Counted from the stretch's first letter, positions 7,413 through 17,012 are shown. The stretch: 64,000 nucleotides of DNA from Paenibacillus allorhizosphaerae (GCF_910594985.1 NZ_CAJVCE010000026.1:1-64000), one strand, 5' to 3'. Notes: a model not told the origin generated them from the letters alone. Numbers and translations: made by a program.

Positions 7413-8186
7413 TTACCGCGCCCAACTAATACCGTAGACCTCTACGTCAAGCTTTTGTCTTAGCGTTCTGGCGCATTCATTCAGCGTACTGCCTGTCGTA
7501 TATACGTCGTCGATCAAATATACGCGATGCTTTCCCAGCTTGACGGCCATTGCGTTCATGTATGCCAGTCCGTCCCCGTCCACTTCAAAGACATCCTTCA
7601 AGTCATCGAGCCGGGCAGCCCTGGCTTTGAAGCTCTGCTTGTCCGTATGGCGTGTGCGCCGCAGCAATGAGATGACAGGCAAACCCGTTAGCTTGCCGAG
7701 CTCTTCTGCAAGCTGCCTCGCCTGGTTAAATCCTCTTTCCTGCAGCCGCTCCTCACTTAACGGCACAAAACTGATCCATTGCACGGTCGCTTCCCGTTCC
7801 GTTGAATCAACCGGATTATGGCGATGCAGATGGTAGGCATGCAGCAGCATGGGGCCGAGTACTTGCCGTAATCTTTCTTTGCCGCGGTATTTATGTAGCG
7901 CAAGCCATTCTTTCATATTGTCATCGTACCTGACAGCGCTCCGGTTTTGCGTGTAATAGGTGTTCTCGCGCCGGATGCAGTCGGTGCAAACCTCGTATCT
8001 GCCGCATCGGCTGCACATCACTTCTCCGATCCATGGTATCGCCGCCCAGCAGTCTGAGCAAACAGGCAAAGGCTTTGAGCGATCATATCCCGCTCCGCAC
8101 GACAGGCAAATCTGCTTGCTGCTCGACAGAAGCTTCTCCAACTGAACGAACCATTCCGAACAACGGTGCATAATCGAACCTAGCAT
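7413..8186 (-). CDS. comFC: Competence protein ComFC, phosphoribosyltransferase-like
   Basis: A 257-residue late competence protein that works with ComFA in uptake of single-stranded DNA in the cytoplasm. Seen: an N-terminal zinc-finger region (ICLSCG, PVCSDC, CSRCGRYEVCTDC), then the ComF signature with a PRPP-binding loop HRVYLIDDVYTTGSTLNEC near residues 220-240. LSEERLQERGFNQARQLAEEL is also typical. The start is uncertain: GAGGGG is 12 bases before this ATG and a second in-frame ATG lies 5 codons in. comFB, found between comFA and comFC in B. subtilis, is absent. Confidence 0.94.
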   Translation of the reverse strand: MLGSIMHRCSEWFVQLEKLLSSSKQICLSCGAGYDRSKPLPVCSDCWAAIPWIGEVMCSRCGRYEVCTDCIRRENTYYTQNRSAVRYDDNMKEWLALHKYRGKERLRQVLGPMLLHAYHLHRHNPVDSTEREATVQWISFVPLSEERLQERGFNQARQLAEELGKLTGLPVISLLRRTRHTDKQSFKARAARLDDLKDVFEVDGDGLAYMNAMAVKLGKHRVYLIDDVYTTGSTLNECARTLRQKLDVEVYGISWAR

Positions 8187-8345
8187 GATTGCATGATTCC
8201 CCTCTCAATGCGTGATACGTGCAATTTAGACTACGTCAGTAGTAGCTGAACGGAAGTGTGCGGATGTCATCCGAAATTATACAACTTCATCGAGCTCCTA
8301 AGTCCGAGTCCAAGCAGCTTAGCTTAAAAACTTAATTCGGTATGT

Positions 8346-10223
8346 TTAATCGATATGCCCTCTTTTTCTGGCTAAAGCGTTCATCTCTTTAATCTGACCT
8401 ATCGCGTTCACCTGGGAACGATTTTTCTCCCGTGCCGCAAAATACACCATTCCCCGTGGATCCTGCGCCGATCTTCCGGCGCGACCGGCCATTTGCACAA
8501 GAGCCGCCGCATCAAACATCGACGAGTCGCTCTCCAAGATGAACACATCGGATTTAGGAATCGTCACCCCACGCTCCAAAATCGTTGTTGTCACGAGCAT
8601 TCGAATGTCGCTTGCCCGAAAGTCGCTTACTTTTTGCGCTCGATGTTCATCCTTGGAAGATGTCCCTTCGATCCGGATGTCGGGATAATTTTGACGCAGC
8701 AATTTTACAAGCGGCTCCACGAGTGCGATTTTAGGGACAAAAACAAAAACTTGCGCTCCCCGATGAACCGATTCCTGAAGCTTCTGAAATAGGCGTGCAT
8801 GCAGTTTCGATTGCTGAAGCATTTGGGTAATAGAGGGTATAACCATGAGCTGAGGCACCGGCAGAGGATGCCGATGGTACCTTGCGGCCACCCGGGCATG
8901 AGGAAGACGGCCGCGCTTCACCGCTCGCTGCTGCGCTTCGGGAGGCGTTGCCGATAGTAAGATGTAGGCGCCGCCCGATTTGCAGACTTGGCTTGCTGTG
9001 TATTGCAGGATCGGATTATTGTGATAAGGAAACGCGTCAATTTCATCAATAATGACCAGATCGAACGCATGGCGAAAACGCATCAGTTGGTGGGTCGTGG
9101 CGATCGTCAGCTCTCCGCGTTCCCAACGCTGCTCGCTCCCTCCATATAGCGTGACCACCCGTATATCGGGAAATGCTTTCGCAAGACGCGGCTTGAGCTC
9201 CAGCACGACATCGCGCCGCGGTGTTGCTACGGCGACGCGCCCGCCATGATTTAAAGAATACTGAATCATCGGGAAAATCATTTCCGTTTTGCCTGCACCC
9301 GTTACAGCCCAAATCAGGAATTGGGTTTTGGGTTTTTCTTTTTCATTATTAACCCTTATATGGGTTTCATTTGCTTTCAAGAATTCCAAAACCGAACGGG
9401 ATGCATCTGTCTGAACGCTACTTAATCCCCAGGGGGCAAGCAACGAATCCATTTCATCAGCGGTGCTTTGGATTCGATTACTTGGTTGCGGATGCTGATA
9501 CTCAACACCGCTGATCAATAGCGAACAATATCTTGCCCTTCCCATCGTCAGGCAAGCCTCGCAGCATGGACACGGGCCTCCACAGCTCGGGCAATCCGTC
9601 CACGAAATCGGCTCGCTTGTAACGGCGGTCCCGCTCTCTTCGCGGCTCTGTTCGTTCCCGCATCGTCTGCAGCGACATACGGTTTGTTTCCGCAGCGGCA
9701 TTGGCATTTTTCGCACATTCCGGTTTACTTGAACGGCGCTCTCGATCGCAAGCTTTCCTTTAAGCCATGCCAGTTGCAGGAAGTAATTCGGATTGGCTGC
9801 AATCTCCTCTTGTCCTTCATGATCCATCAGAGACTTGAATTCGTCGAGCATTAAACTGCGTCCCGCCATCAGCTCGCCGACAGACGATACGAGACGCATC
9901 CGACCATCGATCGCCGTAACCATGGAATGGGGTTTCCAGTCCCACAGCTTCCATTGCTCGATTGACATATCCGGTTGTCCAGTAGCCCGGGCTGCATGAC
10001 GTAAAAGAGACAGCTGTTTCTTCACGGACATTCCTTGATCCCTTTGATTCATGAAATAGACCAGCTCGCAAGCTTGTCCAAACGATAAAGACGGCTCCAT
10101 CACACGCATCTTGAACGCTTGCCCGTACTGCCGGGCCCAATGGTCCCGATCAGCGCGCATATCCAAGGAGACGTGCCAGGAGCAGCTATTTTGGCTTATT
10201 ATCGCATAAACCCATGACTTCAT
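8346..10223 (-). CDS. comFA: Competence DNA helicase/translocase ComFA
   Basis: A 625-residue superfamily 2 ATPase thought to power import of transforming DNA. Seen: a four-cysteine zinc-binding segment (CRCRRCGNEQ and CPSCGGPCPCCEAC) around residues 178-225, Walker A AVTGAGKTEM, the DEAD-box variant DLVIIDEIDAF, motif III LLSATPP, and C-terminal helicase motifs TTTILERGVTIPKSDVF and QMAGRAGRS. Length is longer than the 463-residue B. subtilis protein because of an extra N-terminal region of about 180 residues. The ribosome site (GGGTGAT) is weak, so the exact start is less sure. Confidence 0.95.
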   Translation of the reverse strand: MKSWVYAIISQNSCSWHVSLDMRADRDHWARQYGQAFKMRVMEPSLSFGQACELVYFMNQRDQGMSVKKQLSLLRHAARATGQPDMSIEQWKLWDWKPHSMVTAIDGRMRLVSSVGELMAGRSLMLDEFKSLMDHEGQEEIAANPNYFLQLAWLKGKLAIESAVQVNRNVRKMPMPLRKQTVCRCRRCGNEQSREESGTAVTSEPISWTDCPSCGGPCPCCEACLTMGRARYCSLLISGVEYQHPQPSNRIQSTADEMDSLLAPWGLSSVQTDASRSVLEFLKANETHIRVNNEKEKPKTQFLIWAVTGAGKTEMIFPMIQYSLNHGGRVAVATPRRDVVLELKPRLAKAFPDIRVVTLYGGSEQRWERGELTIATTHQLMRFRHAFDLVIIDEIDAFPYHNNPILQYTASQVCKSGGAYILLSATPPEAQQRAVKRGRLPHARVAARYHRHPLPVPQLMVIPSITQMLQQSKLHARLFQKLQESVHRGAQVFVFVPKIALVEPLVKLLRQNYPDIRIEGTSSKDEHRAQKVSDFRASDIRMLVTTTILERGVTIPKSDVFILESDSSMFDAAALVQMAGRAGRSAQDPRGMVYFAAREKNRSQVNAIGQIKEMNALARKRGHID

Positions 10224-10256
10224 ATATCACCCGCATCATATAGTTGTCGAACACAA

Positions 10257-10652
10257 TTACAAATATTTGAAAGCGGTTTCCATTTCGTTATGGCTAATCC
10301 GGACTGCCACCACCTGCTCCTCTTCATGCTGCCGAATCCATTCATCCCAATCCAGCGAAGCATCCGTGTATATATCGAGGTGGTGCTCGCGGCTTAACCT
10401 TTGCGCAATGGCGATCGTATCATCTGTTGATCCTTCGTCCGCAATCGTTATGCGTATCGTTCTTCCTTTGATCCACGAAAAGAATGACAGTGACCTTATA
10501 TACCATTCCAATTGCAGCTGATTATTGAACGTTCGAAGCACATAATGAACCGTTCGTTTTGATCTTTTTTTCATCCATTGCCAGTGGAGCAAGTGAAGGA
10601 TCACGACCCCCGCGGTGTAGCAGCCAACAATCCAAACCAAGCCTAACATCAT
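10257..10652 (-). CDS. Small membrane protein with a GT2-like N-terminal fold only
   Basis: Function not recognised. The 131-residue product has one N-terminal membrane segment (MMLGLVWIVGCYTAGVVILH), a basic stop-transfer stretch (KKRSKR), then IRITIADEGSTDDTIAIAQR, which resembles the first nucleotide-binding strand of GT2 glycosyltransferases. The catalytic DxD and acceptor parts are missing, so it is unlikely to be an active transferase. The start uses GGAGGG 6 bases before the ATG pair; the upstream frame extension is dropped. It lies between degU and comFA and may be co-transcribed with comFA. Confidence 0.72.
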   Translation of the reverse strand: MMLGLVWIVGCYTAGVVILHLLHWQWMKKRSKRTVHYVLRTFNNQLQLEWYIRSLSFFSWIKGRTIRITIADEGSTDDTIAIAQRLSREHHLDIYTDASLDWDEWIRQHEEEQVVAVRISHNEMETAFKYL

Positions 10653-10826
10653 AGCGGCTCCCTCCCTTAAAAACAATATATGCCGCTATGAGTAAGTTGG
10701 TTCCTTCATTCGCAGTAGGCTTCTCCCATGACCAGAACCGGAGTTCATCTTTCTTGTCCTTGGTGAAAGGCTCATCCAAACCACGATGATATTTATCATT
10801 GGAAGGGCTTCAATCGGAAGTTAAAC

Positions 10827-11552
10827 TTATAATGTAACCCAGCCGTTTTTGATGGCGACAATAACCGCTTGCGTACGATCGTCCACTTCCATTTTTTGCA
10901 AAATGCTGCTGACGTGATTTTTGACGGTCTTTTCGCTAATATACAAAAATTCTCCGATCATCTTATTGCTCTTGCCCTCGGCCATCAGCCGCAATACTTC
11001 CGCTTCTCTGCGCGTTAACGGACTGTTGTCCATATGCACGTACTTGACGCCGGCTTCTTTGGAGACCGCTCCCGAACCGGCCACGCCTTGTTCGTCAAGA
11101 TATGTCATGCGGCGCAGTTGATTGATGAGCTTCCCGGTTACTTTCGGGTGAATGTACGCATGTCCTGCAACAACGGAACGTATCGCATTAATAAGCGACT
11201 CCGCTTCCATGTCCTTCAGCAGGTACCCCATTGCGCCCTTGCGCAGCGTTTCGAATACGTAGCTCTCATCGTCGTGAATCGATAAAATAATAACCTTGAT
11301 ATCCGGAAAAATATCTTTGAGCTTCTCCGTCGCGACTACGCCGTTCTCAATCGGCATATTAATGTCCATCAGAACAATATCGGGATGGAGCGCATTGCAC
11401 AGCTCTATGACCTGGATGCCGTCACCGCACTCGCCGACAACCTCCAGATCGCTCTCCATATTCAGTATCCGTTTGACCCCTTCGCGAAAAAGCTGATGAT
11501 CGTCGGCTAAAACCAATTTGATTGGACGTTTATTGCTGCCTGCAGTCTCCAT
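10827..11552 (-). CDS. degU: Response regulator DegU
   Basis: A 241-residue NarL/FixJ-type regulator controlling exoenzymes, motility and competence. Seen: acidic pocket LADDHQ, phosphoacceptor Asp63 in IVLMDINMP, Lys in YLLKDM, and a C-terminal LuxR helix-turn-helix (LTRREAEVLRLMAEGKSNKM, ISEKTVKNHVSSILQKM). It follows degS after 3 bases. The linker between receiver and output (about residues 140-175) is long, as in DegU. Phosphorylated and unphosphorylated forms regulate different genes in B. subtilis, including late competence and flagellar genes such as those next to it here. Confidence 0.96.
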   Translation of the reverse strand: METAGSNKRPIKLVLADDHQLFREGVKRILNMESDLEVVGECGDGIQVIELCNALHPDIVLMDINMPIENGVVATEKLKDIFPDIKVIILSIHDDESYVFETLRKGAMGYLLKDMEAESLINAIRSVVAGHAYIHPKVTGKLINQLRRMTYLDEQGVAGSGAVSKEAGVKYVHMDNSPLTRREAEVLRLMAEGKSNKMIGEFLYISEKTVKNHVSSILQKMEVDDRTQAVIVAIKNGWVTL

Positions 11553-11555
11553 AAT

Positions 11556-12710
11556 TTACTCCTCCTTCGATTCTGCCTTGATCGGTATGACCATCGATAG
11601 TTTCGTTCCGGCGCCTACATTCGATTCAATATCCATTCGGCCCTCGAGCAGATCTACACGTTCCCTCATACCCATTAACCCGTAACGGTTGGCTCTCTCG
11701 CTCCGCTTGTCGATATGGTCCACAATGAACCCTACACCGTTGTCGGCCACTACGATTTTCACCATTTGCTGCTGAACGGTTAATTCCAGCGTTACATGCG
11801 ACGCTTGCGCATGCTTCATTACGTTAGAAAAAGCCTCCTGCACCAAACGATAGACGGCAACCTCCATGCCGGAAGGAAGCCTCATATCTTTGCCGATCAG
11901 CTCGAATTTGGTTCTTATTTTCGATTTTTCTTCATAATCCTGCACGAATTTGCGAAGGGTGGGCACAAGGCCCAAATCATCCAATGCCATGGGCCGAAGG
12001 TTGAAAATGATTTTGCGAACCTCTTCAATGCCTCCGCGAACTTGCCCTTTCAAATCATACAGCTCTTCTTTTACCGCATTGTAAGCTTGCTTCGCCAACA
12101 TGCGTTCCATGATTTCCGTGCGTAGCACGACATTCGCCATGGTTTGAGCAAGACCGTCATGAATCTCTCGGGCAATGCGCTTCCGTTCTTCCTCTTGGGC
12201 CAAAATAATTTTCAAACCGAGCAGCTGCCGGTTTTTCGCCGACTCCAGAAGCCTTGTTACCTGGTTCAAATCGCCCGCCAAATACTCCAGCACTACATTC
12301 AATTGGGATACTAGCGTCTCCGCTCGTTCCAACTGCTTGTCTACGCTTTTCAGCCGCTTCTGCAGGTCATCCCGCCGCAATTTCAAATGAAGCTCTTTCT
12401 CGCGATAAATGGCGAGCTGAGCCTGAAGCTGCGTTGCCGCCTCATAGGCCGTGCGGATATCCTCTTCATTGAATCGTTTGAAATCTCTGCTAACTTCGGT
12501 TAATCGAACACGGGACCGTCGGTATTCGACTTCAAAACGGTCCACCGTGTCGATTGTTTTTGTCGTTTCGTCAATAACTTGCTGCAATTCGTTATTTAAC
12601 GCCTCACGCTCTGCCCGTACGCTTTCACAAATCTCGAAAAGCTGGTACTTGCTGTTTTCCATGACATCTATAGCGTTTTTGATGACGCGATCAATTGCAT
12701 CGACGGACAT
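11556..12710 (-). CDS. degS: Cytoplasmic sensor histidine kinase DegS
   Basis: A 384-residue kinase of the NarX/DegS type that phosphorylates DegU. It has no membrane segment; residues 1-160 form a long coiled-coil sensor. Seen: the phosphoacceptor His184 in RIAREIHDGLAQTMAN, N box EAFSNVMKHA, G1 VADNGVGF and G2 RYGLMGMRERV. Its stop lies 3 bases before degU. A weak promoter candidate (CTCACA, 17 bases, TACTAT near 12750-12780) precedes it. Confidence 0.96.
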   Translation of the reverse strand: MSVDAIDRVIKNAIDVMENSKYQLFEICESVRAEREALNNELQQVIDETTKTIDTVDRFEVEYRRSRVRLTEVSRDFKRFNEEDIRTAYEAATQLQAQLAIYREKELHLKLRRDDLQKRLKSVDKQLERAETLVSQLNVVLEYLAGDLNQVTRLLESAKNRQLLGLKIILAQEEERKRIAREIHDGLAQTMANVVLRTEIMERMLAKQAYNAVKEELYDLKGQVRGGIEEVRKIIFNLRPMALDDLGLVPTLRKFVQDYEEKSKIRTKFELIGKDMRLPSGMEVAVYRLVQEAFSNVMKHAQASHVTLELTVQQQMVKIVVADNGVGFIVDHIDKRSERANRYGLMGMRERVDLLEGRMDIESNVGAGTKLSMVIPIKAESKEE

Positions 12711-12797
12711 CCGGACAAAGCTCCTTCGCCAATTTTCTCATCGTACTAGCAATATAGTACCACATTTACATCAGATTGTGAGAGCTTATAGAACTAA

Positions 12798-15416
12798 TTA
12801 TTGCAGCGTGATCTGTTGCGTCTTCCCATCCCAGGTGACTTTCCAGCCCAGATTTTCCGACAAAATGCGCAGCGGCACCATCGTAAGATCCTTCATAATC
12901 GTCGGTGCTACCTCTGCCGTTACCCTTTGCCCGTTCACGATCAAGTCGGGATTATCGACCCACAAATCGATCATTTTATCCCCGCGGATGACGGTCACTT
13001 TACGCTCGGCGTCGTCCCATCGAACGGTGCCCCCCAAGGCATCGGTTACAAAACGAATCGGGATTAGCGTATTGTCCTTCACAATGACCGGCGCCTGCTC
13101 CAATGTCATCGATTTTCCGTTCACGGTCACTTCTTTTTTATTAACGGTTAGTTTAATCGCGTTATTCGACTGCTGAGGCACGGGGCCGCGATATGTAAAC
13201 ATGATATCGTCGATTCCGATTTTTCCGACAGCCTTCCGCTCGTCTTGTCCGATCTCTTCATTAACAACATAAACGCTTTTTACTCGAATCGGATAAGACA
13301 TCTTATATTCTGTCAAATCGGCCATCAGCAGCTTCCAGCCTGTCCAGTTAATGCTTCTCGCCAGATCGACATAATGCACTTTGCCGCTGTTATCCAAAAT
13401 TTCGGCGCGCAGCCAGTTCAAGCTTTCGTCGCCGTTTACTTTCAACTTCATATACTGCGGCTCGCCCTCGATCAAAACGCCAGTATCCAGCGTAGCGTAA
13501 GCCCACTTGTTGCCCTTCCCGTTCGTGAAATTGTAGTTCAGCTCCAAATACTTGTTCCCAGTCTCCGAGGGCCGAACATATACGGCTGCCGTAACTTCTT
13601 GAGGCTTCGCATCCGATAACGTCATGACCGCTTTGTCATCAAGGTTATACCACATTTTGTCGATGCCAACCGGGATGGTAGTGATCGTGCTGAAACCGTC
13701 ATATTTTGCAATCAACTGCGCCGCGGAGCTACCTGCCATGCTCTTCACCGTTAAGACGCCGTTCTTCACTTCGCCCTGAATACCGAGAACTTCCCACTGA
13801 ACAAGCTCTGGCGGAACTTCTCTCGATTTACCGGACTTTGTCGTCGCCACGACCGGCACTTTATACGATTCGCCTTCGGTAAGCGCAAGCTGGTTCGCCG
13901 ATATTTTCAAACCGCTTAATTGATCCCGTCCCGCTACTTCAATATCCGCTGAAGAGCTGCCTTTTCCCGACACTGCCGTTATTTTAGCCGTACCTGCTTT
14001 GGCAGGGGAGAATACATTGTCTTTAAAGGTACCCATGTTATCGGCTACAGTCCATTGCGCGGCTACTTTATCCGCTTCCACCACCGGGTTATAGTATTCG
14101 TCGTACGCTTTGAAGCTGAGCGACGCCTGTTCTCCAATGTAAAGAACGCGTGGCGTCTGGATAAATAGGCCTTTCACTTCACCCTTCGGCGCGAGCGAAT
14201 ATACGCCTACTCCGTTTACTACTTTCCGTTGAATGCCGGTTTCCGTCTTGTTGATGAGCACCGGTTTCGTTTCGCCAAGCGGACGGGCTACCATCTGCGT
14301 GGAACCGCCGCCATCCAGGTTGAGTCCCTTCCATACGCCGACTTTGATCATGAACTGCTGCAGCTCCGCCATGCTTAGGCCCTTGCTCTCGCCGCTGTAG
14401 TCCGCTGTGATGATATAAGCAGTCTTCTCGTCCTTCGAGTAGCCGAGTGCCGTTCTGGAGCGAGTGCAGCACAAACTGGCTACCTCGCGCGAAAATTCCG
14501 CCGGCTGCCCATCATCCACAAGAATCGTATGTCCACCAATCATCATTTTGAACGATTTGGCGTCATACGTTTTGCTCGGATCTTGCGGCAGCACTTGGTA
14601 GTCCGCGACCAGCGGCTCCCCTACTTTCAAATGCGCTCTGACAAAATCCGCCGCTTTTCCCGATGCCCGCAATATGTAGCCATCTTTTGGCGCAATCATA
14701 TCGATAATGCCATTATCCGCAATTTTCGTTACGACACCATTCTGCACTAATATTTCCGTCGGTACCGTTACCCCGTCATTGGAACGGTCGACCTGGCCCC
14801 ATGCACTGGTATACATAAACATGCCGTCGATATGACTGTGCTCCCCGCCCGGTTCAAACCAGTAATAGGTTTTGTTAATTCCCCCTAGAGGATACGTGGC
14901 ACCGTCTTTTGCAACGATCGATCCTTTAAACGTAAACAGATCCACGATCGGTTTATTGTCCTTATCTATCGCAAACGTATAAAATCCCGGCAAATACGGC
15001 GGCGTCGCCATCAGCTGTCCGTTCGAGATTTGGGGGCCCATCGGTACCCCTTCCGCCTGCGTATTGTAAAAGTCGCCATTGACACCTGCCACGGCTTTTG
15101 TTTCCGTTGCCATGCCCAGCACCGTCTGTTTCCGAGTAAACTGATTTTCCGTACCGGTCATGACATCGATTTTCACATAAGGATTCGTTAAATCGACTTC
15201 AATGACATTCGCGTTTACTTTAATCTCTTTGTTATTCCTCGTTGTGTTCCAAACGTACTTCTTCAGTACCGCGCCCGATGTGAGCGTCTCCTCACTGCTG
15301 ACAGTTAAAGTGTCACCCGCTGCTTTAACCGTGCTCATACCGGACCATGGGGATACCAGCATCGCCGCGGCCAGCATGATGCACGACATTTTTCGCCATT
15401 TTCTGTGCAAAATCAC
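12798..15416 (-). CDS. Secreted phosphodiester glycosidase family protein with Ig-like and stalk domains
   Basis: An 872-residue exported protein. A GTG start (MILHRKWRK...) is chosen because AGAGGAG lies 8 bases before it; the in-frame GTG 9 codons upstream has its ribosome site too close. A signal peptide covers residues 1-33, ending near TVKAAGD. The first 400 residues match the NAGPA/DUF2233 family (VNGDFYNTQAEGVPMGPQIS and LNLDGGGSTQMVARP), known to cleave GlcNAc-phosphodiesters. Then come Ig-like repeats (about 410-560), a carbohydrate-binding-like beta region, and two copper-amine-oxidase-type repeats at the C-terminus (LIPIRFVTDALGGTVRWDD, MVPLRILSENLGWKVTWDG). It probably acts on wall glycopolymers; this is inferred. 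Confidence 0.88.
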   Translation of the reverse strand: MILHRKWRKMSCIMLAAAMLVSPWSGMSTVKAAGDTLTVSSEETLTSGAVLKKYVWNTTRNNKEIKVNANVIEVDLTNPYVKIDVMTGTENQFTRKQTVLGMATETKAVAGVNGDFYNTQAEGVPMGPQISNGQLMATPPYLPGFYTFAIDKDNKPIVDLFTFKGSIVAKDGATYPLGGINKTYYWFEPGGEHSHIDGMFMYTSAWGQVDRSNDGVTVPTEILVQNGVVTKIADNGIIDMIAPKDGYILRASGKAADFVRAHLKVGEPLVADYQVLPQDPSKTYDAKSFKMMIGGHTILVDDGQPAEFSREVASLCCTRSRTALGYSKDEKTAYIITADYSGESKGLSMAELQQFMIKVGVWKGLNLDGGGSTQMVARPLGETKPVLINKTETGIQRKVVNGVGVYSLAPKGEVKGLFIQTPRVLYIGEQASLSFKAYDEYYNPVVEADKVAAQWTVADNMGTFKDNVFSPAKAGTAKITAVSGKGSSSADIEVAGRDQLSGLKISANQLALTEGESYKVPVVATTKSGKSREVPPELVQWEVLGIQGEVKNGVLTVKSMAGSSAAQLIAKYDGFSTITTIPVGIDKMWYNLDDKAVMTLSDAKPQEVTAAVYVRPSETGNKYLELNYNFTNGKGNKWAYATLDTGVLIEGEPQYMKLKVNGDESLNWLRAEILDNSGKVHYVDLARSINWTGWKLLMADLTEYKMSYPIRVKSVYVVNEEIGQDERKAVGKIGIDDIMFTYRGPVPQQSNNAIKLTVNKKEVTVNGKSMTLEQAPVIVKDNTLIPIRFVTDALGGTVRWDDAERKVTVIRGDKMIDLWVDNPDLIVNGQRVTAEVAPTIMKDLTMVPLRILSENLGWKVTWDGKTQQITLQ

Positions 15417-15452
15417 GCTTTTGTTCTCCTCTCTCGATTCCACTCTCCTCTA

Positions 15453-15467
15453 TAATAGACTCTATTA
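15453..15467. repeat. 15-bp palindrome before the glycosidase gene
   Basis: TAATAGACTCTATTA is a perfect odd-centred palindrome directly before the ribosome site region. It could be an operator or an RNA hairpin; nothing identifies a regulator. Confidence 0.4.
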
Positions 15468-15604
15468 AACTACAAAAAGTTACGATATGAATCTGTGAAA
15501 AATATATGAAACCATTCTGATCGGAGTTCTTCTTACATCTAAACCATTTATATAAATTTCTAGAAAAATAAGTATTATCATTTGACTTCATGTTCAGATA
15601 AAAG

Positions 15605-15639
15605 CAAAAAAGACGATCCGATGGATTCGGATCGTCTTT
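15605..15639 (-). terminator. Terminator of metK
   Basis: A 13-bp stem AAAGACGATCCGA/TCGGATCGTCTTT with a 5-base loop, followed on the minus strand by a T-run. It lies about 28 bases past the metK stop. Confidence 0.9.
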
Positions 15640-15667
15640 CTTAGACAGATCAAGTGTTTATAAGGAA

Positions 15668-16873
15668 TTAACCCAAAGCGTCTGCTTTCAGGAGCTCCGC
15701 TTTGTCTGTACGCTCCCATGGCAAATCGATATCGGTACGACCGAAATGTCCGTAAGCAGCCGTTTGCTTGTAGATCGGACGGCGAAGGTCGAGCATCTTG
15801 ATAATGCCTGCCGGGCGAAGATCGAAGTTTTTGCGAATAACTTCGACAAGCTTCTCTTCGCTTACTTTGCCTGTACCAAATGTGTCAACCGCAATGGAAA
15901 CCGGCTTGGCAACACCGATGGCATATGCCAATTGGATTTCACATTTGTCTGCCAGACCAGCGGCTACGATATTTTTTGCAACATAACGGGCTGCATACGC
16001 ACCGGAACGGTCGACTTTTGTCGGGTCTTTACCGGAGAATGCACCGCCGCCATGACGCGCATAACCCCCATACGTATCAACGATAATTTTACGACCAGTC
16101 AAGCCGGCATCCCCTTGCGGTCCGCCAATAACGAAACGGCCAGTAGGGTTGATAAAATATTTTGTATCGGAATCAAGGAACTTCTCAGGCACGACCGGTC
16201 TGATGACATGTTCCTTAATATCCGCTTGAATTTGCTCCAAAGAAACTTCTTCTCCGTGCTGCGTCGAAACAACGATCGTATCAATACGTACCGGCTTGTC
16301 CCCTTCGTATTCGACGGATACTTGTGTCTTGCCGTCTGGGCGCAAGTATGGCAAAGTGCCGTTTTTGCGAACTTCGGTCAAGCGGCGTGCCAATTGGTGC
16401 GAAATGGAGATCGGCAGCGGCATCAATTCCGGTGTTTCGTTCACGGCAAAACCGAACATAAGACCTTGGTCGCCTGCACCGATCGCTTCGATTTGGTCGT
16501 CGGTCATTTGACCTTCACGGGCTTCAAGTGCTTTGTTAACGCCTTGCGCAATATCAGGCGATTGCTCATTCAGGGATACAAGTACTGCGCATGTTTGGGA
16601 GTCAAAACCGAACTTGGCGCGGGTATAACCAATATCTTTAATAGCTTGACGAGCGATGGATTGAATATCGACATATTCCGATTGGCTTGTAATTTCCCCG
16701 ATCACAAGAACAAGTCCTGTAGCGACCGATACTTCACATGCTACACGGGCATTAGGGTCATTTTTAAGGAATGCATCTAATACTGCGTCGGAAATTTGGT
16801 CACAAATTTTATCCGGATGCCCTTCAGTAACAGACTCCGAAGTAAATAAACGGCGACCGATTGGATTGGACAT
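15668..16873 (-). CDS. metK: S-adenosylmethionine synthetase
   Basis: A 401-residue enzyme making S-adenosylmethionine from methionine and ATP. Seen: N-terminal [20 protein letters not shown], the ATP-binding hexapeptide GAGDQG in [12 protein letters not shown], and [19 protein letters not shown]. Length is normal for the family. AGGAGG 10 bases before the ATG supports the start. No S-box riboswitch is visible in its leader of about 100 bases, although B. subtilis metK has one. A sigma-A promoter lies at 16984-17012 and a terminator at 15605-15639, so it appears monocistronic. Confidence 0.98.
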   Translation of the reverse strand: MSNPIGRRLFTSESVTEGHPDKICDQISDAVLDAFLKNDPNARVACEVSVATGLVLVIGEITSQSEYVDIQSIARQAIKDIGYTRAKFGFDSQTCAVLVSLNEQSPDIAQGVNKALEAREGQMTDDQIEAIGAGDQGLMFGFAVNETPELMPLPISISHQLARRLTEVRKNGTLPYLRPDGKTQVSVEYEGDKPVRIDTIVVSTQHGEEVSLEQIQADIKEHVIRPVVPEKFLDSDTKYFINPTGRFVIGGPQGDAGLTGRKIIVDTYGGYARHGGGAFSGKDPTKVDRSGAYAARYVAKNIVAAGLADKCEIQLAYAIGVAKPVSIAVDTFGTGKVSEEKLVEVIRKNFDLRPAGIIKMLDLRRPIYKQTAAYGHFGRTDIDLPWERTDKAELLKADALG

Positions 16874-16924
16874 GTAAACGACCTCCTACTGTTACTAGTA
16901 TTGATAATCGAATAAGTACCCATA

Positions 16925-16957
16925 CAAAAAATCAACCTTTTCCAATTGGAAAAGGTT
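16925..16957 (-). terminator. Terminator-like hairpin after the SASP gene and inside the metK leader
   Basis: AACCTTTTCC-AATT-GGAAAAGGTT is a perfect 10-bp stem with a tetraloop, followed on the minus strand by GATTTTTT. It can end the SASP transcript, but it also lies 20 bases downstream of the predicted metK start point, so it may act as an attenuator. Confidence 0.75.
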
Positions 16958-16983
16958 TCTTTAACTGTTACCTTCTTTATAGT

Positions 16984-17012
16984 ATGTTACTGGATTTGTC
17001 GATGACTGTCAA
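16984..17012 (-). promoter_or_regulatory. Candidate sigma-A promoter of metK
   Basis: TTGACA, 17 bases, TAACAT on the minus strand: perfect -35, 4 of 6 at -10. It sits between the SASP stop and metK, with predicted start near 16977. Confidence 0.6.

Noticed and set aside
8187-8345. Possible comFB between comFA and comFC
   Set aside because: No frame with a start and ribosome site fits; only a short palindrome CGGATGTCATCCG and an isolated TATAAT are seen.
10522-10779. Minus-strand frame of 85 codons between degU and the GT2-like gene
   Set aside because: It overlaps the better supported GT2-like gene in another frame, lacks a ribosome site and has no recognisable features.
15746-16780. Plus-strand frame of 344 codons opposite metK
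   Set aside because: Fully antisense to a highly conserved enzyme, Cys/Arg-rich, with no similarity recognised.
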